Part shown: in pieces, positions 14,981 through 22,365 of the stretch
Numbering within the stretch: position 1 is the first letter of the stretch
How the letters are laid out: each line of letters begins with the position of its first letter
Source: an uncultured Frankiales bacterium
GTDB lineage: Bacteria > Actinomycetota > Actinomycetes > Mycobacteriales > SCTD01
Length of the DNA stretch: 26,895 nt
Direction: 5' to 3'
Assembly (NCBI GenBank): GCA_946479905.1
Contig: CAMLIA010000033.1
Location: 1 to 26,895, forward strand
Notes under the pieces: generated by a model
The model's database searches: none
What the model saw: the letters and a program-made list of their open reading frames with translations, nothing else
Told to the model about the DNA's origin: nothing
Program-made: the position numbers and the translations under genes

Positions 14981-16214
14981 CGAGATAGCCGCAGCGGCGC
15001 AGCGCGCGACCGATGGCGGCGTCGAGCGCGGCCAGCTCGGTCGGCGGCAGCTCTCGCCACCGCTCGCTGCCCGGCGCCCGCCGGCTCGGCAGCGGCGTCA
15101 CCTGGACCGCGATCCGGCCCTCGAGCTGTGCCAGGTCGGCGCTGCTGGCGGTCAGCCCCCAGGCGGACCACAGCGCCACGACCTCGGTGACCGGGTCGGC
15201 GAGCAGTCGCTCGTACGTCAGCACGGCGGCCCGCTCGTCGCCGTCGAGCTCCGCCGCGACCGTGTGCACCAGCCGCGCCCAGAAGCGCCCCGCTCCGGCG
15301 AGGCCGTCGTAGCCGGCGTCGAGCGCGTGCAGGGACATCGCGACGTCGCGGCCGTCACGGATGACGTGGACGAACCGGGCCTCCGGGAGCAGGTGCCGGA
15401 TCAGCGGGATGTGCCAGCTGTGCTGCGGGGTCTTCTCGCAGACCAACCGGGTCCCGGTCGGGTCGAGCGCGTCCACGAGCGCCTCGCGGACGAAGCAGCG
15501 CAGCGCCCGCAGCGCCGCCTGCGAGCTGCTGCCCGCTCCGAGGGCCGCCCACAGCCGGTCGAGCAGCCCGAAGACCGATGTCTCCCCCAGCGAGGTGCCG
15601 GCGACGTGCTCGGAGGCGCACACCAGGTTGTGCAGCCAGGTCGTCCCGCTGCGCCCGCTGCCGACGAGGACGACCGACCGCTCACCGGTCGTCGGCCGCC
15701 CGGTGCTCACGGCGACGGGTGGCGACCGAGGCGGGGTGACGGTGCAGCCCTCGGTGGCGAGGGTGTCGTCCTCGTGCCGGAGCTCGGGGAGCCGGTCGTC
15801 CCACTCCTCGTCGTCGCCCTGCGACCAGTCGAGCACGAACGAGGCGTCGGGCAGCAGCCTTCGCAGGTACATCAGCTGCCAGACCGGACCTGGGCAGGCC
15901 AGCACCGTCGTGCCCTGCCCAGGTGGCAGCAGCCGCAGCAGGAGCAGCCGGACGCACGTCAGCCACGACTCCGCGGACGACAGCGCCGGTGGCCCGAGCT
16001 CAGGGGTCCCGAGGTCCCATCCCACGACGAGCGTGCAGAGCCCGGCGGTCACCTCGCCGGGAACGATGTGCGTCGTCGCGGCCGCGAGCGACCGACCGAC
16101 CCGCTCCACGCCCGCTGCGTCCGGACCCACGACGACCACCAACGGCCGCCGGGCATCACGTCGCCCGACCTGCTCGAGGTCGAGCTTCGGGAGGTGCACC
16201 GGGGTCCAGGTCAC
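14976..16214 (-). CDS. Two-part sulfotransferase: degenerate N-terminal half plus active C-terminal domain
   Basis: 412 residues. The C-terminal domain is a PAPS-dependent sulfotransferase: the 5'-phosphosulfate loop is VVLVGSGRSGTTWLHNLV (181-198) and the 3'-phosphate motif FVHVIRDGRDVAMSLHA (281-297); CEKTPQH (259-265) is also conserved. Residues 24-140 look like a decayed copy: VVVVGPDAAGVERVGRSL lines up with the P-loop, and RRLLPDASFVLDWSQGDDEEW with RHLLPEARFVHVIRDGRDVAM, both at a constant offset of 155. The decayed copy has lost the Ser/Thr and Arg ligands. It is the last gene of the sulfotransferase-Wzm-Wzt-sulfotransferase operon; GTG 16214 overlaps the Wzt stop as GTGA. It probably sulfates the exported glycan (inference). 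Confidence 0.85.
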   Translation of the reverse strand: MTWTPVHLPKLDLEQVGRRDARRPLVVVVGPDAAGVERVGRSLAAATTHIVPGEVTAGLCTLVVGWDLGTPELGPPALSSAESWLTCVRLLLLRLLPPGQGTTVLACPGPVWQLMYLRRLLPDASFVLDWSQGDDEEWDDRLPELRHEDDTLATEGCTVTPPRSPPVAVSTGRPTTGERSVVLVGSGRSGTTWLHNLVCASEHVAGTSLGETSVFGLLDRLWAALGAGSSSQAALRALRCFVREALVDALDPTGTRLVCEKTPQHSWHIPLIRHLLPEARFVHVIRDGRDVAMSLHALDAGYDGLAGAGRFWARLVHTVAAELDGDERAAVLTYERLLADPVTEVVALWSAWGLTASSADLAQLEGRIAVQVTPLPSRRAPGSERWRELPPTELAALDAAIGRALRRCGYLA

Positions 16215-17395
16215 CCGTCGGCCTCGACCTGCCGCATCGTCCCGCCCAGGTCGTGGGTGCCGGACACGAGCGGGCGGCCCGCCACGTAGAAGCTCACCGT
16301 CGCCGGAGAGGTCAGGCGCACCACGTGGTCGGAGCCCGACCGCTCGTGCAGCGCCGAGGTCGCCACGAAGCCGCCGGTGGCCAGCCGGACGGTGAAGGGC
16401 AGCTCGTAGGTCGCGAGCTCACCGGCCCGCAGCGGCGCGAAGGGCGCATCCCGGTTGCTGTCGCTGGACACCAGGACCCCCGACTCGGACGAGACGCTGA
16501 TCCCGACGACTGGCTGCGGGACGTCGCGCAGGGCACGGACCCGCAACCGGAAGGTCGCCTCGTCGCCGGTCCGGACGTGCGTGGTGGGGCCGTCCGGTCC
16601 GATGAGCTCCAGCTCCTCGACGGTGGCGGCGACGCCGCTCCCGCCCTGCTGCTCGTCGTCCGGGAGCTGCCCGACCGACGCGTAGTAGCTCGCGACGGCG
16701 TCGTTGACACCGCCGTCGAAGACCTTGCGGCCGCGCTGCATGACGATGCCGCGCTGGCACAGACCGCGGATGGCGGTGACGTTGTGGCTGATGACGACGA
16801 TGGTGGTGCCCTGGCTGCGGATCTCCTCCATCCGCCGGAAGCACTTCATCTGGAACGCGAAGTCGCCGACGGCGAGCACCTCGTCCACGAGCAGCACGTC
16901 GGGGTCGGCGGCCACCGCGACCGAGAAGCCGAGCCGGACGAACATGCCGGAGGAGTAGAACTTCACGGGGGTGTCGATGAACGACTCGATCTCGGAGAAG
17001 GCGACGATGTCGTCGAAGCGCCGGTCGATCTCCGCGCGGGTCATGCCGAGCACGGTGCCGTTCACGTAGACGTTCTCGCGTCCGGTGAGCTCGGGGTGGA
17101 AGCCGACGCCGACGGAGATGAGGGGCGCGACCCGCCCGCGCACCTCGACCCGCCCGGTCGTCGGCGCGGTCACGCCGCACAGCATCTGCAGCAGCGTCGA
17201 CTTGCCGGCGCCGTTGCGGCCCAGCACACCGACGCTGCCGCCCTGCTCGACCTCGAGGTCGAGGCCCTGCACCGCGTCGAGCACGCTGCGCCGGCTGCGG
17301 GTGCGGAAGCGGAGACCGCCCCCGACCAGGGCGGTGTCGTCGTACTTCGTGTACTGCTTCCCGACCTGGCTCAGCCGGATGACGGGTCCTGTCAC
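16211..17395 (-). CDS. wzt: Wzt-like ABC transporter ATPase with C-terminal glycan-binding domain
   Basis: 394 residues. The ATPase domain has Walker A GRNGAGKST (59-67), signature YSSGM (147-151, the YSSGM variant typical of polysaccharide exporters), Walker B VLLVDE (167-172), and switch His in ISHN (His204). Residues from about 258 to the end form an extra beta-rich domain (TVEELELIGPDG, FRLRVRALRDVPQPVVGISV, GVLVSSDSNRD). This matches the Wzt C-terminal domain, which in E. coli O8/O9a binds the modified non-reducing end of the finished O-antigen before export. Here the ligand may be a methylated or sulfated terminus. GTG 17395 overlaps the permease stop as GTGA. Confidence 0.92.
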   Translation of the reverse strand: MTGPVIRLSQVGKQYTKYDDTALVGGGLRFRTRSRRSVLDAVQGLDLEVEQGGSVGVLGRNGAGKSTLLQMLCGVTAPTTGRVEVRGRVAPLISVGVGFHPELTGRENVYVNGTVLGMTRAEIDRRFDDIVAFSEIESFIDTPVKFYSSGMFVRLGFSVAVAADPDVLLVDEVLAVGDFAFQMKCFRRMEEIRSQGTTIVVISHNVTAIRGLCQRGIVMQRGRKVFDGGVNDAVASYYASVGQLPDDEQQGGSGVAATVEELELIGPDGPTTHVRTGDEATFRLRVRALRDVPQPVVGISVSSESGVLVSSDSNRDAPFAPLRAGELATYELPFTVRLATGGFVATSALHERSGSDHVVRLTSPATVSFYVAGRPLVSGTHDLGGTMRQVEADG

Positions 17396-18273
17396 AGCAG
17401 GTCCACGAAGACCCGGTCGCGTCGGCTCTGCAGCCAGAGCCCCCAACCGCTGATGAGGACGACCCACACGACCGACGCCGCGACGGCGAGCGACGCCTGC
17501 GCGTCGGCGCCCACCGTGGCCGCGCGGAAGAGCTCGACGGGCCCGGCGCTCGGCACGAGGGCCAGCGCCGTGCGCAGGCCGTGCGGCGCCGCGCTCAGCG
17601 GGTAGATGACGGGCGTCACGTAGAACCCGACGGTCATGACCGCCTGCACGACGTACCGGACGTCGCGGGAGTAGACGTGCAGGGCCGACAGGACGGCGCC
17701 GAAGCCCGCGACCAGCAGGACGACCAGGACCGTGCCCGGCACGAGCCACAGCACCTGCGCCCCGATCCCGGGCCCGGCCGTGGCGGTGAGGACGAGCAGG
17801 ATGCCGATGCCCGTGGCCAACGGGACCAGCCCGGAGAGGGTGACGAGCAGCACCGTGACGATGCGCGGGAAGTAGATCTTGGTGACGAGGCCGAGGTTGT
17901 CGACGATCGCGGTGCTCGCACCGGGCAGCACCGCGGCGACGAAGGTCCACGGCACCAGTCCTGCGTACAGGAAGACGGGATAGGAGACGCCCTTGCCGGT
18001 GAGGCGGTTGGCGTGCACGACGTGGCTGAAGACGAGCGTCAGCACCGCCGCCTGCAGCACCGGCAGCCCGACCGCCCAGAGCACGCCCAGCGAGGTACGC
18101 CGGTAGCGGACGTAGAAGTCCTTCTTGGCGAGCACGACGAGCAGCGAGCGGGACCGCCACACCTCGCGCAGCAGCTGCCCGGGAGGCGTCGCCGGGCCGG
18201 TGAGGACGAAGCCCTCATCGGCGTGCCGGGTCGGCGAGGGCGCCGTGGGGACGGCAGCGCGGGACTCGGTCAA
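17392..18273 (-). CDS. wzm: Wzm-like ABC polysaccharide export permease
   Basis: 293 residues. About six hydrophobic segments are visible (roughly 62-85, 99-120, 138-163, 173-198, 207-226, 262-281). Family features are KKDFYVRYRRTSLGVLWAVGLPVLQ (with the amphipathic interface helix) and NLGLVTKIYFPRIVTVL (126-142). It ends with basic RRDRVFVDLL. It pairs with the adjacent Wzt to move the lipid-linked glycan across the membrane. The only start that does not run deep into the upstream gene is TTG 18273, which overlaps that gene's TGA as TTGA, mirroring the GTGA/ATGA junctions elsewhere; the resulting N-terminus is LTESRAAVPT. A low-complexity first 30 residues precede the fold. Confidence 0.88.
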   Translation of the reverse strand: MTESRAAVPTAPSPTRHADEGFVLTGPATPPGQLLREVWRSRSLLVVLAKKDFYVRYRRTSLGVLWAVGLPVLQAAVLTLVFSHVVHANRLTGKGVSYPVFLYAGLVPWTFVAAVLPGASTAIVDNLGLVTKIYFPRIVTVLLVTLSGLVPLATGIGILLVLTATAGPGIGAQVLWLVPGTVLVVLLVAGFGAVLSALHVYSRDVRYVVQAVMTVGFYVTPVIYPLSAAPHGLRTALALVPSAGPVELFRAATVGADAQASLAVAASVVWVVLISGWGLWLQSRRDRVFVDLL

Positions 18274-19439
18274 CGGGGCGACCCGCCGAACACCGTCAGG
18301 CGCAGCTCGGCGATCTGGGCAGCAGGTGTCAGCGTGACCTGCGCGAGTCGCTCGACGAGCTCGCCGGAGGGCGAGCGGTGACCGAGCGCCACGGTCCAGG
18401 TCCGGCCGGACACGAGCTGGTCGCCGTACTCGGGCGTGCCCCAGGCGTCCAGCTCGTCGCGGAGCCGTTGCAGCCCGGCCGGTCCGAGCAGGGCCCAGGA
18501 GCCGCTGCCCGCCCGGAAGCGGACCTTGGCGTCCTCGGCCAGGTGCCGCTCCACGGTCGTCGTCGTGCCCGCCGCGAGGTCCTCGAGGAGTCGGTCGACG
18601 AGGCGCTGGGCCGCCTCCAGGTCGAGTGCCTGCGGGGCCGTCCCCCTGGCACGTCGCAGCCGTCGGGCCGCACGCGGCTGCGGCTCGACGTGCGGGTACC
18701 CGGACGCCGTGAGCACGTCGCCGGCCACCTCCTCGAACGCCGCGAGATCGGCTGCCGACCACTCCGCCCGCCACTTGCCGGCGGCGACCTCCGGGTGGCC
18801 CGGGTCGACGTTCACGGCCCGGCCCGACTCCAGCTCGGCCTGGGAGACAGCCGCGTCGAGCGGTGGCAGTCCCACGAAGGAGAACAGCTCGGCGAAGCGC
18901 CGCGGGTCGGCGAGCAGGTCCTCGTAGCGGACCTCGAGGTAGCGGGGCACGGACGGGGCGGCGGCGCGGGCGGCTCGCAGCGCGCCGGCCCACCGCTGGG
19001 CAGCGGTGCTGATGTCGCCCGGGCCCCACGCCTGCGCCATCTGCGACCGCACGACGTCGCGGCCGTCGCGGACGACGTGCACGACCCAGGCGTCCGGGTA
19101 GACGTCGGCGATCAGCCCCAGGTGCCAGACGTGCGTGGGGGACCGCTCGACGACGCGGAGGGCGGCGGGCCGGGTGCGCTGGACGTAGCCGCCGAAGGCT
19201 GCGTCGGCGAACGCCCGGGCGGCCTGCTGGAAGTCCTTCCGCGGCATGAACCAGCTGCCGGTGGAGGGCGAGCCGACGACACCGCCCTGGGCCTGGTCGC
19301 GCAGGACCGACAGGCCCCAGGAGAACAGGTGCGTCTCCGACGGCAGCACCAGCACGTCCGGGTGCGCCGAGAGCCCGCGCTGCACCCACTGCGTGCCGCT
19401 GCGGGGCGCGCCGACGACGAAGACCATCCGGTTCGCCAT
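18270..19439 (-). CDS. Sulfotransferase with C-terminal SnoaL/NTF2-like domain
   Basis: 389 residues from ATG 19439. The PAPS loop is VVGAPRSGTQWVQRGL (8-23), the 3'-phosphate motif VVHVVRDGRDVVRSQMA (119-135), and LEVRYEDLLADP (168-179) completes a typical sulfotransferase core of about 250 residues. After an Arg-rich linker (255-265), residues 271-385 form a separate alpha+beta unit (LEAAQRLVDRLLEDLAAGTTTTVERHLAEDAKVRF, then several strands). Its layout resembles SnoaL/NTF2-like domains; this identification is tentative. It is the first gene of the exporter operon. GTG 19448 lies in frame, six bases after CAGACT, and would add three residues if the mRNA is leaderless. Confidence 0.85.
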   Translation of the reverse strand: MANRMVFVVGAPRSGTQWVQRGLSAHPDVLVLPSETHLFSWGLSVLRDQAQGGVVGSPSTGSWFMPRKDFQQAARAFADAAFGGYVQRTRPAALRVVERSPTHVWHLGLIADVYPDAWVVHVVRDGRDVVRSQMAQAWGPGDISTAAQRWAGALRAARAAAPSVPRYLEVRYEDLLADPRRFAELFSFVGLPPLDAAVSQAELESGRAVNVDPGHPEVAAGKWRAEWSAADLAAFEEVAGDVLTASGYPHVEPQPRAARRLRRARGTAPQALDLEAAQRLVDRLLEDLAAGTTTTVERHLAEDAKVRFRAGSGSWALLGPAGLQRLRDELDAWGTPEYGDQLVSGRTWTVALGHRSPSGELVERLAQVTLTPAAQIAELRLTVFGGSPR

Positions 19440-19454
19440 CCCGTCCACCTGCAC

Positions 19455-19460
19455 AGTCTG
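19455..19460 (-). promoter_or_regulatory. -10-like box CAGACT of the sulfotransferase/ABC exporter operon
   Basis: The minus-strand CAGACT is followed by six bases and an in-frame GTG at 19448 (nine bases before the ATG 19439). If leaderless, the GTG would be the true start. Confidence 0.35.
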
Positions 19461-19483
19461 GACCACCGTGCTCCCGTGCTCGT

Positions 19484-19489
19484 TATGCT
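19484..19489 (+). promoter_or_regulatory. -10 box TATGCT before the 19501 gene
   Basis: TATGCT lies 11 bases before GTG 19501. This would leave a 5' leader of only a few bases. It is a good -10 consensus match in the divergent gap with the exporter operon. Confidence 0.5.
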
Positions 19490-19500
19490 GCTCCGAACCG

Positions 19501-20259
19501 GTGACCGAGGGTGGTGGCGTGGCGCAGCAGGACCGCCCGAGCAGCGCCGACGTGCTCGCAGCCCCGCACCACTGGTACCACGTGATCGAGCTCGAGCCGG
19601 GCGTGACGACCCCCGGGTGGATCGACCTCCGGCCGCACGTCGACGCGGTCCGGCTGCCGGCGGACCTCAGCGGCCAGCGGGCGCTGGACGTGGGCACCTT
19701 CGACGGCTTCTGGGCCTTCGAGCTCGAGAAGCGGGGCGCGTCGGTGGTCGGCATCGACATCGACCAGATCCCGCCCCCGGACACGCCCCGGAGCCGGTGG
19801 AGCGAGGTGCAGGAGCAGCTGCAGGGCTCGGTGCCGGGCACCGGCTTCCACCTGCTGCGGCGGTGGTTCGGGTCGCAGGTCGAGCGGCGCTCCGTCAACG
19901 TCTACGACCTCGACGCCGCCGCACTCGACGGCCCGGTCGACCTGGCGTTCGTCGGGGCGATCCTCCAGCACCTGCGGGACCCGGTCGGCGCGCTCGAGCG
20001 GGTCCGCGACGTGCTCGTGCCCGGCGGGCGGCTCGTGCTGTTCGAGCCGGTCGACCCGAAGCTGTCGAAGCGGGACGAGCCGATGGCGAGGCTGCGCATC
20101 GGCGAGACGATCTGGACCTGGTGGTACCCCAACCGGGCGTGCCTGCTCGACTGGGTGCGGACCGCCGGGTTCTCGTCGGTCGAGGACCTCGGCACGACGA
20201 AGGTCAAGGACTCCACCGGGGTGACGCAGCAGCTCGTCACCCTGCACGCCCGGGCATGA
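19501..20259 (+). CDS. CmoB-like SAM methyltransferase (copy 2)
   Basis: 252 residues. It shares with the 7166 gene the N-terminal WYHVIELEPGVTTPGWID and motif I ALDVGTFDGFWAFELEKRG (61-79). It also shares the VDLAFVGAILQHLRDPVGALERV region and a Trp-rich WTWWYPNRACLLDWVRTAGF near the C-terminus. The two are clear paralogues at sites 12 kb apart, which argues for related but distinct methylation targets in the glycan. It lacks the copy 1 insert after motif I and has its own PPPDTPRSRW segment. GTG 19501 is preferred because of TATGCT just upstream; GTG 19519 is the alternative. It is coupled to the following GT4 by ATGA. Confidence 0.82.
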   Translation: MTEGGGVAQQDRPSSADVLAAPHHWYHVIELEPGVTTPGWIDLRPHVDAVRLPADLSGQRALDVGTFDGFWAFELEKRGASVVGIDIDQIPPPDTPRSRWSEVQEQLQGSVPGTGFHLLRRWFGSQVERRSVNVYDLDAAALDGPVDLAFVGAILQHLRDPVGALERVRDVLVPGGRLVLFEPVDPKLSKRDEPMARLRIGETIWTWWYPNRACLLDWVRTAGFSSVEDLGTTKVKDSTGVTQQLVTLHARA

Positions 20260-21341
20260 CCGACGGCGCGCGGACGGTCCTGCACTACGTCCCGCGCTGG
20301 CTGCCGCTCAGCGAGCAGTTCGTCGACCAGCTGCTCCGGCGCTCGTCGTACCGCCCGGTGGTCGTGGCCCGGCACGGAGTCCTGAACCTGGAGGCGTTCC
20401 CGCAGTCACCTCTCGTCCGCCTCGACCGGGTGCTGGCGCCGGTGCCCGCTCGCCTGCAGCGGCACGCGACCGGGTCGGCTCTGGTCGCCCTGCTGCGGCG
20501 CTACCGCGCCGCCGTCCTGCACGTGCACTTCGGCTTCGAGGTGGACGCTGTCGTCGGAGCGGCGCGGCGTGCCGGTGTGCCGCTGGTGCTCTCGGTGCAC
20601 GGCCATGACGTCACGTCCTCCGCCGCGCCGCGCAGCCCTGCCCTGCTGAGGGCGCTGCAGGCGGCGGACGCGGTGATCGTGCCGTCGCAGTTCCTCGCCG
20701 GCCGCGTCCGGGAGCTCAGTGGCGGCGACGCCCACGTGCACGTCGTCGCCAGTGGCGTCGACCTCGCGACGTTCAGCCCGCAGCCCTGGCCGCAGGGGCC
20801 GCCCACGGCGGTCTTCGTCGGCCGGTTCGTCGAGAAGAAGGGCCTCGACGTCCTCGCGTCGGCCTGGCCCGAGGTGGTCGCCCGGGTCCCGGACGCCCGA
20901 CTGCTCGTCCTCGGACACGGACCGGTGCCCCCGCCCACCGACGCCGAGCACTGGCTGCCGGACCCGGTCCGGCGCGCCGAGCAGGTCCGGGAGGCGCTGG
21001 CCCGGGCCACGGTCGTGGTGACGCCGAGCCACCCGGCCGCCGACGGCGACAGCGAGAGCCTGCTGCTGGTGAACCTGGAGGCGCAGGCCGTGGGGCGCCC
21101 GGTCGTCACGACCCGGCACGGCGGGATCCCCGAGTTCGTCGACCCGGCGAGCGCGGTGCTCGTCCCGGAGCGCGACGCCGCCGCCCTGGCGGTGGCCGTC
21201 AGCGCGCTGCTGGTGGATCCTGACCGCGCGCGAGCGATGGGAGCCGCCGGCGTGCGGGTCGCCTCCCGGTTCTCCGCCGACGCCGGGGCCGCGGGCGTGG
21301 ACGACGTCTACCGGCAGGTCACGTCCGCACGGCGGAGCTGA
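20256..21341 (+). CDS. Glycosyltransferase family 4
   Basis: 361 residues. The N-terminal half has YVPRWLPLSEQFVDQLL and LHVHFGFEVDAV, resembling the AmsK/WcaL group of exopolysaccharide transferases. LSVHGHDVTS lies in the domain core. The C-terminal half has VFVGRFVEKKGLDVLASAW and the EX7E region SESLLLVNLEAQA (E267, E275), with the donor loop VGRPVVTTRHGGIPEFV. ATG 20256 overlaps the methyltransferase stop as ATGA. The 3' end overlaps the convergent gene by 23 bases. Confidence 0.88.
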   Translation: MTDGARTVLHYVPRWLPLSEQFVDQLLRRSSYRPVVVARHGVLNLEAFPQSPLVRLDRVLAPVPARLQRHATGSALVALLRRYRAAVLHVHFGFEVDAVVGAARRAGVPLVLSVHGHDVTSSAAPRSPALLRALQAADAVIVPSQFLAGRVRELSGGDAHVHVVASGVDLATFSPQPWPQGPPTAVFVGRFVEKKGLDVLASAWPEVVARVPDARLLVLGHGPVPPPTDAEHWLPDPVRRAEQVREALARATVVVTPSHPAADGDSESLLLVNLEAQAVGRPVVTTRHGGIPEFVDPASAVLVPERDAAALAVAVSALLVDPDRARAMGAAGVRVASRFSADAGAAGVDDVYRQVTSARRS

Positions 21342-22365
21342 GCGCTGCGAGCCGGGCGGCGGCCGCTGCCGCGGGACTGTGGTGCTGCGCCACCACCTCC
21401 CGCCCGCGCCGTGCCAGCCCGGCGCGGGCGGCGTCGTCGCCGAGGGCGGCTGCGAGGGCGGCGGAGAACCCTTGCCGGGGAGCGATCGTGCACACCGACG
21501 GGTCGGCGATCCCCTCCGCGCCGGGAGCGGTCGCCACGACCGGGAGCCCCGCCGCCAGGGCCTCGAGCACCTTGGTCTTCGGACCGCTCGTGGGTGGGCA
21601 CGGGAAGGCGAGCACGGCGGCCTCGACGAACGCGTCCACGGCCCGCGGGACCTCCCCGAGAACGCGCACACCGGCTGCCCGCACGTCGGGGCAGCCGCGT
21701 CCGGCGAGCAGCAGCTCTGCGCCCGGCACTTGCGCCCGCACCGCGGGCCAGTCGTCGAGCAGCTGACGCAGCGCTGCGTGGTTGGGCGGCCAGTCCCAGC
21801 CGGCCAGCAGCAGCGCGCGCGGCGCCGATTGGAGGGGCACCGGCTCAGGGGGTACGTCGACGGCCGCGGGCAGCCATCCGGCGCGACCTCCCAGTGCCTC
21901 GGCGACGCGTCGGGAGTAGGCCAGGGGTGTCCCGGCGGACCGCACGGCCCGCCGGTCGGCACGGTGGCCCTGCAGAGCGTGCGGGGTGACGCGGCCGAGC
22001 GCCCGTGCGTCGAGCAGGCAGGAGTAGTGCACGACGACGGCGGTGCGTCGGTGGTGCGCGATGGCTGCCCACGACAGCGGGTCCTCCGCGAAGGAGACGT
22101 CGTGGTCGTCGGGGAGCCGCAGCGCCGCGCTGGCCCACCGCGGTCGCAGCAGCGCCCGGGCGTGGTCGATCGCGCCGTGCCCGCGGTGCACCGGCTGCCA
22201 CCGGGCCCACGCCGGCAGCTCCTCGACCGGCTCGCGCTCCGTCCAGCAGACCGCCGAGACGTCGTGCCCGGCGGCGACCAGACCGTCGCCCGCGGCCCGC
22301 AGCAGCCGGCCGCTGGCGGTGCCCTCGGCCTCGGGGAGGTGCTCGGAGACGAGCAGCGCTCTCAC
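21319..22365 (-). CDS. Glycosyltransferase, GT4-like (GT-B fold)
   Basis: 348 residues. The N-terminus RALLVSEHLPEAEGTASGRLLRAA fits the first strand and Gly loop of GT-B enzymes. The C-terminal domain has RALLLAGWDWPPNHAALRQLL, ELLLAGRGCPDVRAAGVRVLGEV, and SGPKTKVLEALAAGLPVVATAPGAEGI (260-286), matching GT4/GT1 members. The EX7E motif is imperfect: only the second Glu (in KVLEAL) is plain and the first position is Gly-Pro, a pattern seen in some GT4 subgroups. GTG 22365 overlaps the previous stop as GTGA. It is the last gene of the 25219-to-21319 operon. Confidence 0.8.
   Translation of the reverse strand: MRALLVSEHLPEAEGTASGRLLRAAGDGLVAAGHDVSAVCWTEREPVEELPAWARWQPVHRGHGAIDHARALLRPRWASAALRLPDDHDVSFAEDPLSWAAIAHHRRTAVVVHYSCLLDARALGRVTPHALQGHRADRRAVRSAGTPLAYSRRVAEALGGRAGWLPAAVDVPPEPVPLQSAPRALLLAGWDWPPNHAALRQLLDDWPAVRAQVPGAELLLAGRGCPDVRAAGVRVLGEVPRAVDAFVEAAVLAFPCPPTSGPKTKVLEALAAGLPVVATAPGAEGIADPSVCTIAPRQGFSAALAAALGDDAARAGLARRGREVVAQHHSPAAAAAARLAALSSAVRT

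Noticed and set aside
19440..19898. An N-terminal extension of the sulfotransferase up to 19898
   Set aside because: The extension lies antisense to the CmoB-like methyltransferase and has no sulfotransferase features. The PAPS loop starts right after ATG 19439.
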